DNA of 64,000 bases from Citrifermentans bemidjiense Bem (lineage in GTDB: Bacteria; Desulfobacterota; Desulfuromonadia; Geobacterales; Geobacteraceae): NCBI RefSeq assembly GCF_000020725.1, contig NC_011146.1, positions 372,001 through 436,000 of the forward strand. Direction: 5' to 3'. A program made the translations under genes and the position numbers. Under the pieces are notes generated by a model. It made no database searches and was not told where the DNA came from. It saw only the letters and a list, made by a program, of their open reading frames with translations. Positions 8,468-17,417 of this stretch are shown here, piece by piece; the stretch's first letter is position 1; each line of letters opens with the position of its first letter.

Positions 8468-9349
8468 GTGTCTCTACGCAGCCTTCGCATCCTCACCGCC
8501 ATTGCCGGCAAAGGCACCTTTGCAGCCGCCGCCGACCAATTGGGGCTAACCCAGTCGGCTATAAGCCTGCAGGTAAAGAAGTTAGAGGACGAATTCGGCG
8601 TGCAGCTTTTCGAGAGGACCGGCCGTAGTCCCAAGCTCAACATGAATGGCCGTTACGTTGTAGAACGGGCTTCCGAGATCCTTCTTATCTACGATGAAAT
8701 GAAAGCCCGCCTATCCCCGCTTGGCGGCGTGCAGGGGCTGCTGACGCTGGGGGCGGTCCCTACCGTGATCACGGGCTCGCTTCCCCCCGCACTCGGGCGG
8801 CTGCGAACCCGCTACCAGGACATGCAAGTCAAACTCGTTTCCGGCCTCTCCACCGAATTGGTCCGCAAAGTCGAGGAGGGTGACCTGGACGCCGCCTTGA
8901 CTACAGAGCCCCCCTACGCCGTGCCGCCGCAATACGAATGGATTCCCTATGATGAAGAACCCTTCTTCGTGGTTGCACCCAAGGAGGCCGGCATCAACGA
9001 TGTCGCGCTGCTGTTCGAGCGCTTCCCTTTCGTGCGTTTCGACAAGATGGCCTGGGCAGGCGCCATGGTAGATCATGAGCTGATGCTGCAAGGGATCCGT
9101 CCGCGCGAGGTTATGGAATTCGATTCGTTGGAAATGGCCCTCGCCCTGGTGGAAGAAGGTCTGGGGATAGCTGTGGTGCCGCTGAGCAAATCGCGCCTGG
9201 AGCAGGTCGCGAACCATTTCACCCTCACCCCTTTCGGCACCCCACAGTTAAGCCGGCGCGTGGGGATGTACCAGAAGCGGCAACATCCGCGCCAGCCATT
9301 GACCCGTGCGGTTCTGGACGAGTTGTCGCAGCAAGTAAACCTCAAGTAA
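8468..9349 (+). CDS. LysR-family transcriptional regulator
   Basis: A protein of 293 residues beginning with GTG after AAAGGAGAG. The N-terminal winged helix-turn-helix is typical (GTFAAAADQLGLTQSAISLQVKKLE), and the rest is a substrate-binding effector domain with EMALALVEEGLGIAVVP near the end. It lies upstream of an AEC transporter in the same direction. Control of nat or of the transporter is plausible from position but not shown. Confidence 0.9.
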   Translation: MSLRSLRILTAIAGKGTFAAAADQLGLTQSAISLQVKKLEDEFGVQLFERTGRSPKLNMNGRYVVERASEILLIYDEMKARLSPLGGVQGLLTLGAVPTVITGSLPPALGRLRTRYQDMQVKLVSGLSTELVRKVEEGDLDAALTTEPPYAVPPQYEWIPYDEEPFFVVAPKEAGINDVALLFERFPFVRFDKMAWAGAMVDHELMLQGIRPREVMEFDSLEMALALVEEGLGIAVVPLSKSRLEQVANHFTLTPFGTPQLSRRVGMYQKRQHPRQPLTRAVLDELSQQVNLK

Positions 9350-9439
9350 AACTCAAGGCTCCCGTAAAAACTATCAACTTTTTCTCAAGACAATGTCATG
9401 CTACCCTCTTTCTACAGTCCAACATGAAGAGGTTCGAGT

Positions 9440-10357
9440 ATGACCGTTATCATAAATGCACTGACGCCTGTTCTAGCGCTGATAGTCTTAGGTTTTCTCA
9501 TCAGGCGCACTGAGTTCATTCCCTCCACTTTCTGGCCTGCCGCAGAAAAGCTGACCTACTATCTCCTGATGCCGGCAATGTTGATTCATAGCCTCGCCGG
9601 AAAAGAGATCGGCTCCTCTCCCTGGTTGAACATACTTCTTACGGTCGGCGGTGCGATCCTAGCCAGCGTGTTGTTCGTGATGCTGGGTTGGCTCCCGCGC
9701 CGGCATATGGGGGGGGCGGCCTTCACCTCGCTGTTCCAGGGCGGGGTCCGCTTCAACACCTTCGTAGCGCTGGCTCTTGCAGAAAACCTGTTCGGGAAGG
9801 AGGGGCTGTTTCTTGCCTCTCTGGGGGCGGGGTTCATGATACTGATCATCAACGTTCTGTGCGTCTCTGCCTTCTCCGTGGCAGTCGGCCACGGCGTATT
9901 CGACCTCAAAAGGTTAGCACGCGACCTGGTGCGGAACCCGCTGATCTGGGGATGTACCTTGGGCATCGGGCTGAACGCCTCGGGAGTGATACTGCCGGCG
10001 GCGATGGACGGTTCGCTGGTCCTTATCGGCAAGGCAGCCTTTCCCGTCGGGCTGATGGCGGTCGGGGCCGCATACCAGCCGGGTAACATAGCCCTGCATT
10101 GGCAGCCTCTTTTGACAAGTTGCGGGATTCAGTTCCTCTGCAAACCCGCCATCGCCTGGTGGTTAGCGGCGGCTACCGGTTTGTCCGGAGTTGCCGCTGG
10201 AGTCGCAGTACTTCTTTTCAGTGTGCCTACCGCACCATCGGCCTACATCCTTTCCAGGCAGATGGGCGGAGACCATGACAGCATGGCCGTGATAATCACC
10301 GTTCAGACCTGCCTCTCCTTTTTCACCCTTCCGCTCACGCTCTGGCTGTTACGCTGA
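9440..10357 (+). CDS. AEC-family transporter (auxin efflux carrier-like permease)
   Basis: A protein of 305 residues with about ten hydrophobic segments along its length, typical of this permease family. Family members export organic anions such as malate or malonate; the substrate cannot be read from sequence. AAGAGGT precedes the start by seven bases. It follows the LysR gene by 90 bases, a gap large enough for its own promoter. Confidence 0.85.
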   Translation: MTVIINALTPVLALIVLGFLIRRTEFIPSTFWPAAEKLTYYLLMPAMLIHSLAGKEIGSSPWLNILLTVGGAILASVLFVMLGWLPRRHMGGAAFTSLFQGGVRFNTFVALALAENLFGKEGLFLASLGAGFMILIINVLCVSAFSVAVGHGVFDLKRLARDLVRNPLIWGCTLGIGLNASGVILPAAMDGSLVLIGKAAFPVGLMAVGAAYQPGNIALHWQPLLTSCGIQFLCKPAIAWWLAAATGLSGVAAGVAVLLFSVPTAPSAYILSRQMGGDHDSMAVIITVQTCLSFFTLPLTLWLLR

Positions 10358-10391
10358 CTGCCGCGCCATTTCCGGCCATCCGCAGCGCTGC

Positions 10392-10459
10392 TCTCCCCCT
10401 CCCTCGACGGGAGGGGGCAGGGGGGTGGGTGAAGTTGTTCCCGCAAGGGGAGGGGGACT
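10392..10459. repeat. G/C palindromic repeat (family A)
   Basis: CCCCCTCCC/GGGAGGGGG arms, then AGGGGGGTGGGTGAAG and a second partial palindrome CCGCAAGGGGAGGGGGACT. It occupies the gap after the AEC transporter and before the riboswitch promoter. Confidence 0.75.
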
Positions 10460-10483
10460 TGTATATTGAGCGGTCATTGCCCC

Positions 10484-10512
10484 TTGACAAGATTTCCTCA
10501 TTGGGGTATTTA
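10484..10512 (+). promoter_or_regulatory. Candidate sigma-70 promoter for the riboswitch transcript
   Basis: TTGACA at 10484-10489, 17 bases, then TATTTA at 10507-10512. It begins just upstream of the GEMM aptamer. Confidence 0.45.
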
Positions 10513-10539
10513 TATCGCCGCTTGTGACTGCAACAGATA

Positions 10540-10615
10540 TACGACAATACTAAACCTTCCGCGAGGATGGGACGGAAAGCCTATAGGGTCTCACTGAGAC
10601 AGCCGGGTCGCCGAA
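10540..10615 (+). promoter_or_regulatory. GEMM-I (cyclic dinucleotide) riboswitch aptamer
   Basis: The conserved GEMM-I core is readable. It has ACTAAACC, a hairpin with a GCGA tetraloop (CCTTCC/GGATGG), GGGACGGAAAGCC, then a hairpin GTCTC-ACT-GAGAC and the closing AGCCGGGTCGCCGAAA. The class binds c-di-GMP; a Geobacter variant (GEMM-Ib) prefers cyclic AMP-GMP. The base equivalent to G20 of the Vibrio Vc2 aptamer does not appear to be G (ACAATACTAAACC), which leans to the cAMP-GMP class, but my alignment there has a one-base offset. It lies directly before a terminator and an outer-membrane protein gene. Confidence 0.85.
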
Positions 10616-10655
10616 AATATCTTTTTCGATATTAAAGGTGGCCCGGCCTTTTTTT
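10602..10655 (+). terminator. Riboswitch expression platform: intrinsic terminator overlapping the aptamer
   Basis: GCCGGGTCGCC (10602-10612), which is the 3' part of the aptamer, can pair over 11 positions (two G-U) with GGTGGCCCGGC (10637-10647). The inner stem AATATC/GATATT extends it and seven T residues follow. Ligand binding would hold the first strand in the aptamer and prevent termination, so an ON switch is predicted. Confidence 0.8.
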
Positions 10656-10718
10656 GTTCCATGCCTCAGGCCACAGGTTGTTTCTGTGCGCTCTGAGCTA
10701 ATCAAAGGAGGAAGTACG

Positions 10719-11318
10719 ATGAAAAAAATTATAGTTCTTGCAGTTTTGTTGGCTTTGGTTTCCCTCGTTCCCGGCGCTGCAATGGCGGACAGCATCAAGG
10801 GGAGGTTGGGCGTGACTGGTAAGGTCGGGTTTATCGTCCCGTCCGACAACGAAGCTGAATTCGGCTTCGGAACGAACCACACCGACACCGGTTTAGTCGT
10901 GGGCGGCGGTCTTCTTTACGGCATCGACGATCACTTCGCCGCCGAGTTGGATGTGACCAACTCTTCCTTCGATTCGGAAATCGGCGACTTCGACGTCACC
11001 GATATCTCCTTCGGCGGCCAGTACCGTTTCACCAACATGCGTGACAGAAGGCTCGTTCCCTACATTGGAGCGGGCTTGGACATCATCTCTTCTGACTTCG
11101 ATTCGGATTTCGGGGGAAGGCGCCATGTCGACACGACGCTGGGTGTGCATCTGAGCGGAGGTCTCGATTATTTCGTTGAGAAGCACGTCGCTCTGACCGC
11201 CGAAGCAAAGGTCGTGCTGGCGCCGGACGCAGACATCACTGACGACGGCTTCCACAGCGGTTCCTTCGATCCGACCAACTTCTCCACCACCTTCGGAGTC
11301 CGGTTCTTTTTCAACTAA
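10719..11318 (+). CDS. Outer-membrane beta-barrel protein under riboswitch control
   Basis: A protein of 199 residues. A signal peptide ends at GAAMA and the mature part is a run of alternating polar/hydrophobic strands with acidic loops. It closes in FGVRFFFN, whose aromatic-rich end suits a barrel substrate. It resembles small OmpA/OmpW-type eight-strand barrels. ATG 10719 follows AAAGGAGGAAG. The only promoter seen upstream leads through the GEMM riboswitch, so expression should follow a cyclic dinucleotide signal. Confidence 0.8.
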   Translation: MKKIIVLAVLLALVSLVPGAAMADSIKGRLGVTGKVGFIVPSDNEAEFGFGTNHTDTGLVVGGGLLYGIDDHFAAELDVTNSSFDSEIGDFDVTDISFGGQYRFTNMRDRRLVPYIGAGLDIISSDFDSDFGGRRHVDTTLGVHLSGGLDYFVEKHVALTAEAKVVLAPDADITDDGFHSGSFDPTNFSTTFGVRFFFN

Positions 11319-11332
11319 CAAGGGACTCTCCA

Positions 11333-11363
11333 AGCTCCCCCTCCCTTGACGGGAGGGGGGACT
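11333..11363. repeat. G/C palindrome after the outer-membrane protein gene (family A)
   Basis: AGCTCCCCCTCCC and GGGAGGGGGGACT arms. No T run follows, so terminator function is possible but unproven. Confidence 0.65.
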
Positions 11364-11493
11364 GTCGGGCAGAACCGGCCGATCAACATCCATGCAATTG
11401 AAGCTTTACCCCGGCGACACATAGCCCGGTTGCCCTTTGCATTCCCGGTGCGATAATCAGCCCTGTTGCTTTTTCCCTGTAACGGAGGCCTCT

Positions 11494-12210
11494 ATGAATC
11501 GCGAACAGCATGTTTGCCTGGTGTGCGGCTTCAACATGATCGGGTTTCATCCCGCTAATTGCCCTTTCTGCGGTGCCTCGGCAATGCACTTCATAACCTC
11601 GGAAGAGTGCTCCGCGCGCTTCCATGTCTCCTCGACTCAGGTAAACGAAAAGGTGTCGAGGTTAAATTCCCAACCTGCCCTCGGCATCGAGCATGCCGCC
11701 TACCGGATCGAGACCGGCAACGGTGCATGCTGGATCGACTGCCCGTCCTGTTTCGACTCTTCGCTTCCCAAGGCAGACTCCATCCTCTTCACCCATCACC
11801 ACTTCCTCGGCGCTTCCAATCTCTACCGCGATCGCTTCGCGGCTGAGGTGCGCATCCACCAACTTGACTCCACCCACGACATCTGCCGCCCCTTCAGTTT
11901 CGACACCACCTTCCAAGAGAACTTCGTCCACAAAGGTATAGAAGCCTTCCATATAGGCGGACATACACCCGGATTCACCTGCTACATCTTCGAAGACGTC
12001 TTCTTCATCTGCGACTACGTCTTTCTCGATGGCGACGGCGTGAAATACAACCCGTTCGGTCCAGCCGATCTCACCATCGCAGGGGGAAGAGTAATTGAAG
12101 ACGTTATCCGCAACCGTCAGCTCTCCACGGTCTGCGGCTACAACTACGTCATCGGCTACGACGACTGGAAGCGCAGGTTCGACGCCGGCCCCGTCTTTGG
12201 CGGATATTGA
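11494..12210 (+). CDS. Metallo-beta-lactamase-fold protein with N-terminal rubredoxin-like zinc/iron knuckle
   Basis: A protein of 238 residues. Near the start are two CxxC pairs (CLVCGF and CPFCGA), as in rubredoxin or rubrerythrin tails. The remainder has the MBL signature in reduced form: FTHHHFLGAS for HxHxD, IGGHTPG for the second His and ICDYVF for the bridging Asp. The HxHxDH motif reads THHHFLG, so the metal site may differ from canonical hydrolases. ATG 11494 has ACGGAGGC upstream. Role unknown; an electron-transfer or metal-storage function is one possibility. Confidence 0.7.
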   Translation: MNREQHVCLVCGFNMIGFHPANCPFCGASAMHFITSEECSARFHVSSTQVNEKVSRLNSQPALGIEHAAYRIETGNGACWIDCPSCFDSSLPKADSILFTHHHFLGASNLYRDRFAAEVRIHQLDSTHDICRPFSFDTTFQENFVHKGIEAFHIGGHTPGFTCYIFEDVFFICDYVFLDGDGVKYNPFGPADLTIAGGRVIEDVIRNRQLSTVCGYNYVIGYDDWKRRFDAGPVFGGY

Positions 12211-12304
12211 ACCTACTGATGATGAACGGCGCGTACAGCGTAAAGAGGCGCTGCAAATTCTTACTGGAGCATCAGCATTAAACACTTTGACTTGAGTGCC
12301 AGAA

Positions 12305-12379
12305 ATGGTACAGTGGGTGGCGGATGAACTCAAGACGGCGTTGAGCCGTCTTGGCAATTTCAACAGAGGCGCAAAATGA
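12305..12379 (+). CDS. Possible 24-residue leader ORF coupled to the XRE gene
   Basis: ATG 12305 opens a frame ending in TGA at 12377-12379, overlapping the next start codon as ATGA. The peptide (MVQWVADELKTALSRLGNF...) is amphipathic and unlike any toxin I recognise. It could be a remnant of a lost upstream partner of the XRE protein or a chance frame. Confidence 0.25.
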   Translation: MVQWVADELKTALSRLGNFNRGAK

Positions 12380-12657
12380 AAGACAAACATGTAGGGTCAA
12401 ATTTCGACGCTTTCCTCGTAGAGGAAGGCCTCCGTGCCGATGCGGAAGCGGCGGCCATTAAAAGGGTTATTGCATATCAAATCGAATTGGAAATGAAACA
12501 GGCAAACCTGTCAAAAACCGCCATGGCGGAAAAGATGCATACCAGCCGTACTGCCCTCGACCGACTACTTGATCCCACCAATGTCTCCGTCACTCTTCAA
12601 ACCCTCGAAAGAGCGGCCCTTGCCCTCGGTAAAAACCTGAAAGTGGAACTGGCATAA
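12376..12657 (+). CDS. XRE-family helix-turn-helix protein, antitoxin-like
   Basis: A protein of 93 residues with a C-terminal Cro/XRE helix-turn-helix (LSKTAMAEKMHTSRTALDRLLD, then a helix ending LGKNLKVEL). Size and layout match antitoxins of HigA type that follow a toxin gene. No intact toxin gene is found upstream in 165 bases; only a 24-codon frame overlaps its start. AGAGGCG lies before ATG 12376. It ends 20 bases before the converging aldehyde oxidoreductase gene. Confidence 0.65.
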   Translation: MKDKHVGSNFDAFLVEEGLRADAEAAAIKRVIAYQIELEMKQANLSKTAMAEKMHTSRTALDRLLDPTNVSVTLQTLERAALALGKNLKVELA

Positions 12658-12677
12658 GTACTGCGGACGCGACTCGT

Positions 12678-14480
12678 CTAAATGGTATCCAGCCCCAGTT
12701 CCTTCAGCTTCTTCTTTCCGGGCTCGGTGGTCTCCGGATCCCATCCGCGATCCTGGTAATACTGGGTGAGCATGCTCTCGAACTTCTCCCGGTCCAGCAC
12801 CGCTCCCTTTTTCGGTCCAACGGTGAAGGCATCCTCGAAAAAACGGTCCGGGAGACGGTCGTCTTCGCGGCGAAACCCCTCGCGGTAATTGAACAGCTTT
12901 TCCAGGGTGAAGATTCGCTCGCCCACTTTTTCGAACTCTGCCTTGTCGAATTTCCGGCCGGTTATGGCACTGAGCAGCGCTAACATCGGTTCTTCCAGCG
13001 TCGGTTCGAAGGTAGGGAAAAAGCACATGCCGGTGGAATCCATCATGGCCCGCCTGTTCTGCATGGCAATGTTGTCTCCGCTCATGTGGCAGGCCCCCCG
13101 CGACGCTGTCACGTAGGAAAGCCCCCGTGGCTGATTTGCCTGGATGTTGTGGGCAGCGAGCTCAAGCCCTTTCACCTGGATGGCAAACTTGTCGCTCCCT
13201 TTGCCGATATGCCAGGAAAGGCCCCGCACCCCCTCGGCGGCCAGGGCTCCCACCCCCTCCTTGGCGGCAATCTTCTCGATCATCGCCAGCGTCGCATCGA
13301 CACTTCCCCATTTAAGGTCGATGCCGTCTAGAAAACTCCGATTGATCAACCCACGCTCGTACGCTTCCATGAGAAAGCCGATGACGTTGCCGGTGGAGAT
13401 CTGGTCCAGGCCGAGATCGTCGATGGTGGTTATCGCCTTCAGCAGTCCGGGCATATCGGAAATCATCAGGTTTGAACCGAGCATCACGCCGGTTTCGTAC
13501 TCGGGTCCGTCGTGGACGACCCCGCCGTGTTTACCCTTCGTCATACCGCTTTTCTTGCAGGCGAGCGGACAACAGTAACAGGCTATGTCCTTTACCCAGA
13601 CATCGCGCCGGGCGGCATCGCCGCCGATCTTGTCAGCCTCCGTGAAAGTCCCTTCGCGATAGTTGCGAACCGCCTCGGTACCGGCATTGCTGTTGCCGAC
13701 GATGGCCCGCGCCGTCCCCTGCTCCGCCCAGGATTTGGCAAAGGCGGAACCGTTGAGGGCGCGTCTGGCGTTTTCAAGCGCGGCAAGGAACGCTTTATGA
13801 TCGGCGACAGTCGGTTGTCCCGTGCCTCGCACCGCAATGGCTTTCAGATTCTTGGAACCCATGACGCAGCCGGTACCGCCCCGGCCTGCTGCCCGCCCTG
13901 CGGTATGCAGGATGCTGGAATAGGGAACGAGATTCTCCCCGGCAGGGCCGATGTATACCGTTTTGAATCGCCGGTCCCCCAGTTCCGCCAGGAACGCCCG
14001 GTCGAAGGCATCGGTTCGCATCCCCTTGAACTTGGCGGCTTCGCGAATCTCCACTTTGTCGTCCTCAATCACGACATAGGAAAGCACCCGCGCCTTGCCG
14101 GTGATCACGATGCCGTCATAGCCGGCAAAGCGGACTTCGGGTCCGAAAAAGCCTCCCATGTTCGAGTAGGTGACGGTGGACGGGTGCGTGTAGTCGGATT
14201 TCAAAGGCGACGTGATAGGGGATTTGGTCACCACGCAGGTCCTGGACGAGGACGGGACCGGAAGCCCGGAAAACGGTCCCGGCATGAACATGAGCAGGTT
14301 ATCCGGAGAAAGCGGGTCGACGCCCGGCTTCTTCAGCCGGTCCCAGAGTATCTTCATGCCCAGTCCCTGCCCGCCCACGAACTTATCGAAGTCTTCGGCG
14401 GGGACGGGCACCGTTTCAATCTTCCCGGTGGAAAGGTCTATGTTCAATATCTTGCCGTGATAACCCGGTTTCCCGCTCAT
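12678..14480 (-). CDS. Aldehyde:ferredoxin oxidoreductase (tungsten-type)
   Basis: A protein of 600 residues, normal for the AOR family. Visible marks are the pterin-contact region RAAGRGGTGCVMGSKNLKAI, the cluster motif CxxCxxxC in CYCCPLAC and the fourth Cys in STGMCFF. These enzymes oxidise aldehydes to acids with ferredoxin, or run backwards, using W-bis-pterin and one 4Fe-4S cluster. Its start overlaps the stop of the FeS gene by four bases (ATGA), so the two are translationally coupled and the FeS protein is the likely electron partner. Confidence 0.93.
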   Translation of the reverse strand: MSGKPGYHGKILNIDLSTGKIETVPVPAEDFDKFVGGQGLGMKILWDRLKKPGVDPLSPDNLLMFMPGPFSGLPVPSSSRTCVVTKSPITSPLKSDYTHPSTVTYSNMGGFFGPEVRFAGYDGIVITGKARVLSYVVIEDDKVEIREAAKFKGMRTDAFDRAFLAELGDRRFKTVYIGPAGENLVPYSSILHTAGRAAGRGGTGCVMGSKNLKAIAVRGTGQPTVADHKAFLAALENARRALNGSAFAKSWAEQGTARAIVGNSNAGTEAVRNYREGTFTEADKIGGDAARRDVWVKDIACYCCPLACKKSGMTKGKHGGVVHDGPEYETGVMLGSNLMISDMPGLLKAITTIDDLGLDQISTGNVIGFLMEAYERGLINRSFLDGIDLKWGSVDATLAMIEKIAAKEGVGALAAEGVRGLSWHIGKGSDKFAIQVKGLELAAHNIQANQPRGLSYVTASRGACHMSGDNIAMQNRRAMMDSTGMCFFPTFEPTLEEPMLALLSAITGRKFDKAEFEKVGERIFTLEKLFNYREGFRREDDRLPDRFFEDAFTVGPKKGAVLDREKFESMLTQYYQDRGWDPETTEPGKKKLKELGLDTI

Positions 14481-15202
14481 TTTAACCCTCCGAAGTCGGC
14501 CGTGCCGTACCAGGTTTTGGCCAGTTCAGCCGCAATTTTTTCAGGATCTAGCCCGTAAAACTTTCGGTCACGCCTGACCTCTACATACGAGAGCGCCCCG
14601 AAAGGGCACCGCTTGACGCATTGCGGGGCGCCACCGCAGAGCGTGCACATGCGCTCAGGCTTGCCAGTTGCCGGGTCGGGAGAAATTACCCCCGTCCTCT
14701 GTGCGGCGCAGGCCTTTGCACAGCTCCGGCAGCCGAGGCACCGGTCAGAATCGTTGTGGATTGTGTGTGTAACGTTGTCCCGGTAGAGGGCGCGCCTGCC
14801 GGTTTTGGAGTCCGGCTCGACCGGGCACGCCTTCACGCATGGGGTATCGGCGCACATGGCGCAGACGTTGGGTACATCCACGTCAGGGTTGAAGCTGTGG
14901 ACACGGATGTTCGCGTAGCGAGGGTTGCCAAGTCCCGGCAGTTCCTGCCCCTTGAGCGACACGGGCCGGTTGCGCGACGAACAGGCGGCCTCACAAGTCC
15001 TGCACCCGGTGCACTTGGCGTAATCGATCAGCACCATGTTCAGGGCAGGATCTCCCGCAAGCGCCCAGGCTGCCGAATGGACTCCGAATTGTCCGAGCAG
15101 AACGAGTGCGCCACCCCCTATCCCGACCCCTTTGATAAATTCCCGGCGGGTGAGGGTTGTCCTGTCATAGCTTCCGCAAGATTCCATTTTCCCCTTGTCC
15201 AT
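14477..15202 (-). CDS. Tat-signal ferredoxin-like protein with four 4Fe-4S clusters (AOR partner)
   Basis: A protein of 241 residues. The N terminus carries a twin-arginine motif (TRREFIKG) and a hydrophobic stretch. Four Cys groups follow: CTGCRTCEAAC, CAMCADTPCVKACP, CLGCRSCAKAC and CTLCGGAPQCVKRCP, the pattern of HybA/DmsB-like electron-transfer subunits. It is upstream of and coupled to the AOR gene. A Tat signal on the partner of a normally cytoplasmic enzyme is notable: either the pair is exported or the signal only anchors the protein. ACGGAGGCTC precedes ATG 15202. Confidence 0.85.
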   Translation of the reverse strand: MDKGKMESCGSYDRTTLTRREFIKGVGIGGGALVLLGQFGVHSAAWALAGDPALNMVLIDYAKCTGCRTCEAACSSRNRPVSLKGQELPGLGNPRYANIRVHSFNPDVDVPNVCAMCADTPCVKACPVEPDSKTGRRALYRDNVTHTIHNDSDRCLGCRSCAKACAAQRTGVISPDPATGKPERMCTLCGGAPQCVKRCPFGALSYVEVRRDRKFYGLDPEKIAAELAKTWYGTADFGGLK

Positions 15203-15472
15203 GTGAGCCTCCGTTGGAGCTTCGCTTCTTATGACCTATAGTCGGAAGATTCTACTGCAGGTGATGGAAAAAGAGATAGACCAATCCTTCTGAATTATTG
15301 CCTAATCGTGCACCTCCCCCCCCAGCAGCCTCCTTCGCACAGTTTCCCTCTACAAAACTCCACCTTGTTAAATACTAATTGATATCCCCCAACTATGCGT
15401 GATAGTGTGATTGTCCCGTGACCGCACTCTCAACCTGAGGTCGAACCGGTGGGAAGTGTTTGTTAGCATCTA

Positions 15473-17251
15473 ATGCTGGAGACAAGGCGACCACAGAAAA
15501 TGACCACAGAAGAGTTGTTACAAGACCTCAAGATGAGAGGCGAACTTGACGAGCGCCACCTTTTGGCGTCGATCCGATTGCTGCACCTACTCGCCTCGGG
15601 AAAATCCTCCCAAGAGGTCATGTCGACGTTGTTACCCTTCTTTCAGGAACTTTCTGGATGTGAAGCGGTCGCTGTACGGCTACGCGAAGAAGAGGATTAC
15701 CCCTATTTCCAAACGGTGGGGTTCCCATCGGAGTTCGTGAACGCTGAGAACTATCTGTGCGCGAAAGACTTGGCCGGCCAGATAAAAAGGGATGCCATCG
15801 GCCATCCAGTCCTGGAATGCATGTGCGGTAACATCCTGTGTGGACGGTTTGATGCCAATAAATCGTTCTTTACCCCAAATGGCAGTTTCTGGACAAACAG
15901 TACTAGCGAGTTGCTCGAAAGTACTGCCGAAGAGGACAGGCAGTCAGCAACCCGCAACAGGTGCAGCGCCGATGGATACGAATCGGTAGCCCTGGTTCCC
16001 CTGCACCATAATGAAGACATCATTGGACTAATACAGTTTAATGACCGACGCAAAGACCGATTCTCCAAAGGGTTTATTGCACTTGTAGAGTTGTTGGCAG
16101 ACAGTGTGACCGTTGCGGTACTTCGGCGGTGGGAGGAAGAGAGCCTCAGGAAGCGTGAAGAGTATTACCGCGCTATGGTGACAGCGTTCGACGGCCTCAT
16201 ATACATTTGCTCGGCCAATTACCGGATCGAGTTTCTCAATGAAGCTATGAAGCGGCGTATTGGCCACGACGCCATTGGCGAATTGTGTTATGAAGCTCTG
16301 CATGGGCTTGATGCTATCTGCCCGTGGTGTAAAAATGATCGTATTTTCGCAGGTGAAAGCCATCGTTGGGTGGTCCAGAGCCCAAAAGATAACCGTTGGT
16401 ACGAAGTGTCTAATACCCCTATAAGGAAAAACAATAAGATCGTTTCCAAACAGGCCATGATTATGGACGTAACAGACCGGCAACAGTTGCACGAGGAGCT
16501 TTTGCAGAAACAACAAGATTTGATATTGGCAAATGATCTATTAGAAAGCCGGGTTGCCGAGAGAACTTCCAATTTGGAGGCAGCAATGAGGGAACAAGAG
16601 TCATTCAGTTACTCGGTTTCCCATGACCTGCGCGCCCCCCTGCGCCACATTAACAGCTTCAGCGCCATTGTCATGGAGGAATTCTCGAATGAACTGCCTG
16701 CCCCTGTGAAAGACTACCTGGTGCGGATTCGCTCAGCGTCAAACAGGATGGGAGGATTGATCGACCACCTGCTTGAACTGTCCCGGGTAGGCAGGGCGGC
16801 GCTGAAACTGGAACCGGTGGATTTGAGCATGATGGCCGCGTCCATTTTGACCGCTCTCCAGGAGACGGAGTTGAAGCGGACCGTGAAAATCTTTGTGGAA
16901 GAGGATGTGCGGGTACTGGGGGACCGGACGCTGTTGCAACAGTTGCTGGAGAATCTGCTTGGAAATGCCTGGAAGTACACCTCCAAAACCGTAACAGCGC
17001 ATATCGAATTCGGCAGTTCAAAGCGAGGCGACAGCACGATCTTTTATGTCAAAGATAACGGCGCAGGGTTCGACATGCAGTACAAGGACAACCTGTTCAT
17101 TGCCTTCCAGCGTTTGCATACTGCGGAGTTCGAGGGCGAAGGGATCGGGCTTACGACTGCACAGCGTATAATCCATCGCCACAGTGGGGACATCTGGGCT
17201 GAAGGAGAAGTAGGAAAGGGGGCGACTTTCTACTTCACTTTGCCGAATTAG
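15473..17251 (+). CDS. GAF-PAS sensor histidine kinase
   Basis: A protein of up to 592 residues. Order: a GAF-like domain (~30-215), a PAS domain (~225-340) with Cys-rich ICPWCKND, a coiled coil, the HisKA box with the phospho-His in SYSVSHDLRAPLRH, and the ATPase domain (NAWKYTS, DNGAGFDM, GEGIGLTTAQRIIHRH). No transmembrane segment and no receiver, so it is a soluble orphan kinase. The HisKA-ATPase part resembles phytochrome-type kinases. A second ATG at 15500 is equally possible; neither has a strong ribosome-binding site. Confidence 0.85.
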   Translation: MLETRRPQKMTTEELLQDLKMRGELDERHLLASIRLLHLLASGKSSQEVMSTLLPFFQELSGCEAVAVRLREEEDYPYFQTVGFPSEFVNAENYLCAKDLAGQIKRDAIGHPVLECMCGNILCGRFDANKSFFTPNGSFWTNSTSELLESTAEEDRQSATRNRCSADGYESVALVPLHHNEDIIGLIQFNDRRKDRFSKGFIALVELLADSVTVAVLRRWEEESLRKREEYYRAMVTAFDGLIYICSANYRIEFLNEAMKRRIGHDAIGELCYEALHGLDAICPWCKNDRIFAGESHRWVVQSPKDNRWYEVSNTPIRKNNKIVSKQAMIMDVTDRQQLHEELLQKQQDLILANDLLESRVAERTSNLEAAMREQESFSYSVSHDLRAPLRHINSFSAIVMEEFSNELPAPVKDYLVRIRSASNRMGGLIDHLLELSRVGRAALKLEPVDLSMMAASILTALQETELKRTVKIFVEEDVRVLGDRTLLQQLLENLLGNAWKYTSKTVTAHIEFGSSKRGDSTIFYVKDNGAGFDMQYKDNLFIAFQRLHTAEFEGEGIGLTTAQRIIHRHSGDIWAEGEVGKGATFYFTLPN

Positions 17252-17417
17252 CCCACATCTTCCGAGGCAATCCCACACCACCCTCGCACTCCCCAACTGA
17301 AGCGGGCCGTTTACGGGGCGTTAACCAGGAGAGCCCTTCAACCCATTAGCTTTGAAAATTTGCTTCCCCCAGTTGCGCAATCCCCTGCGCAAATTATCAA
17401 AACTCATTCCGGTTTTA

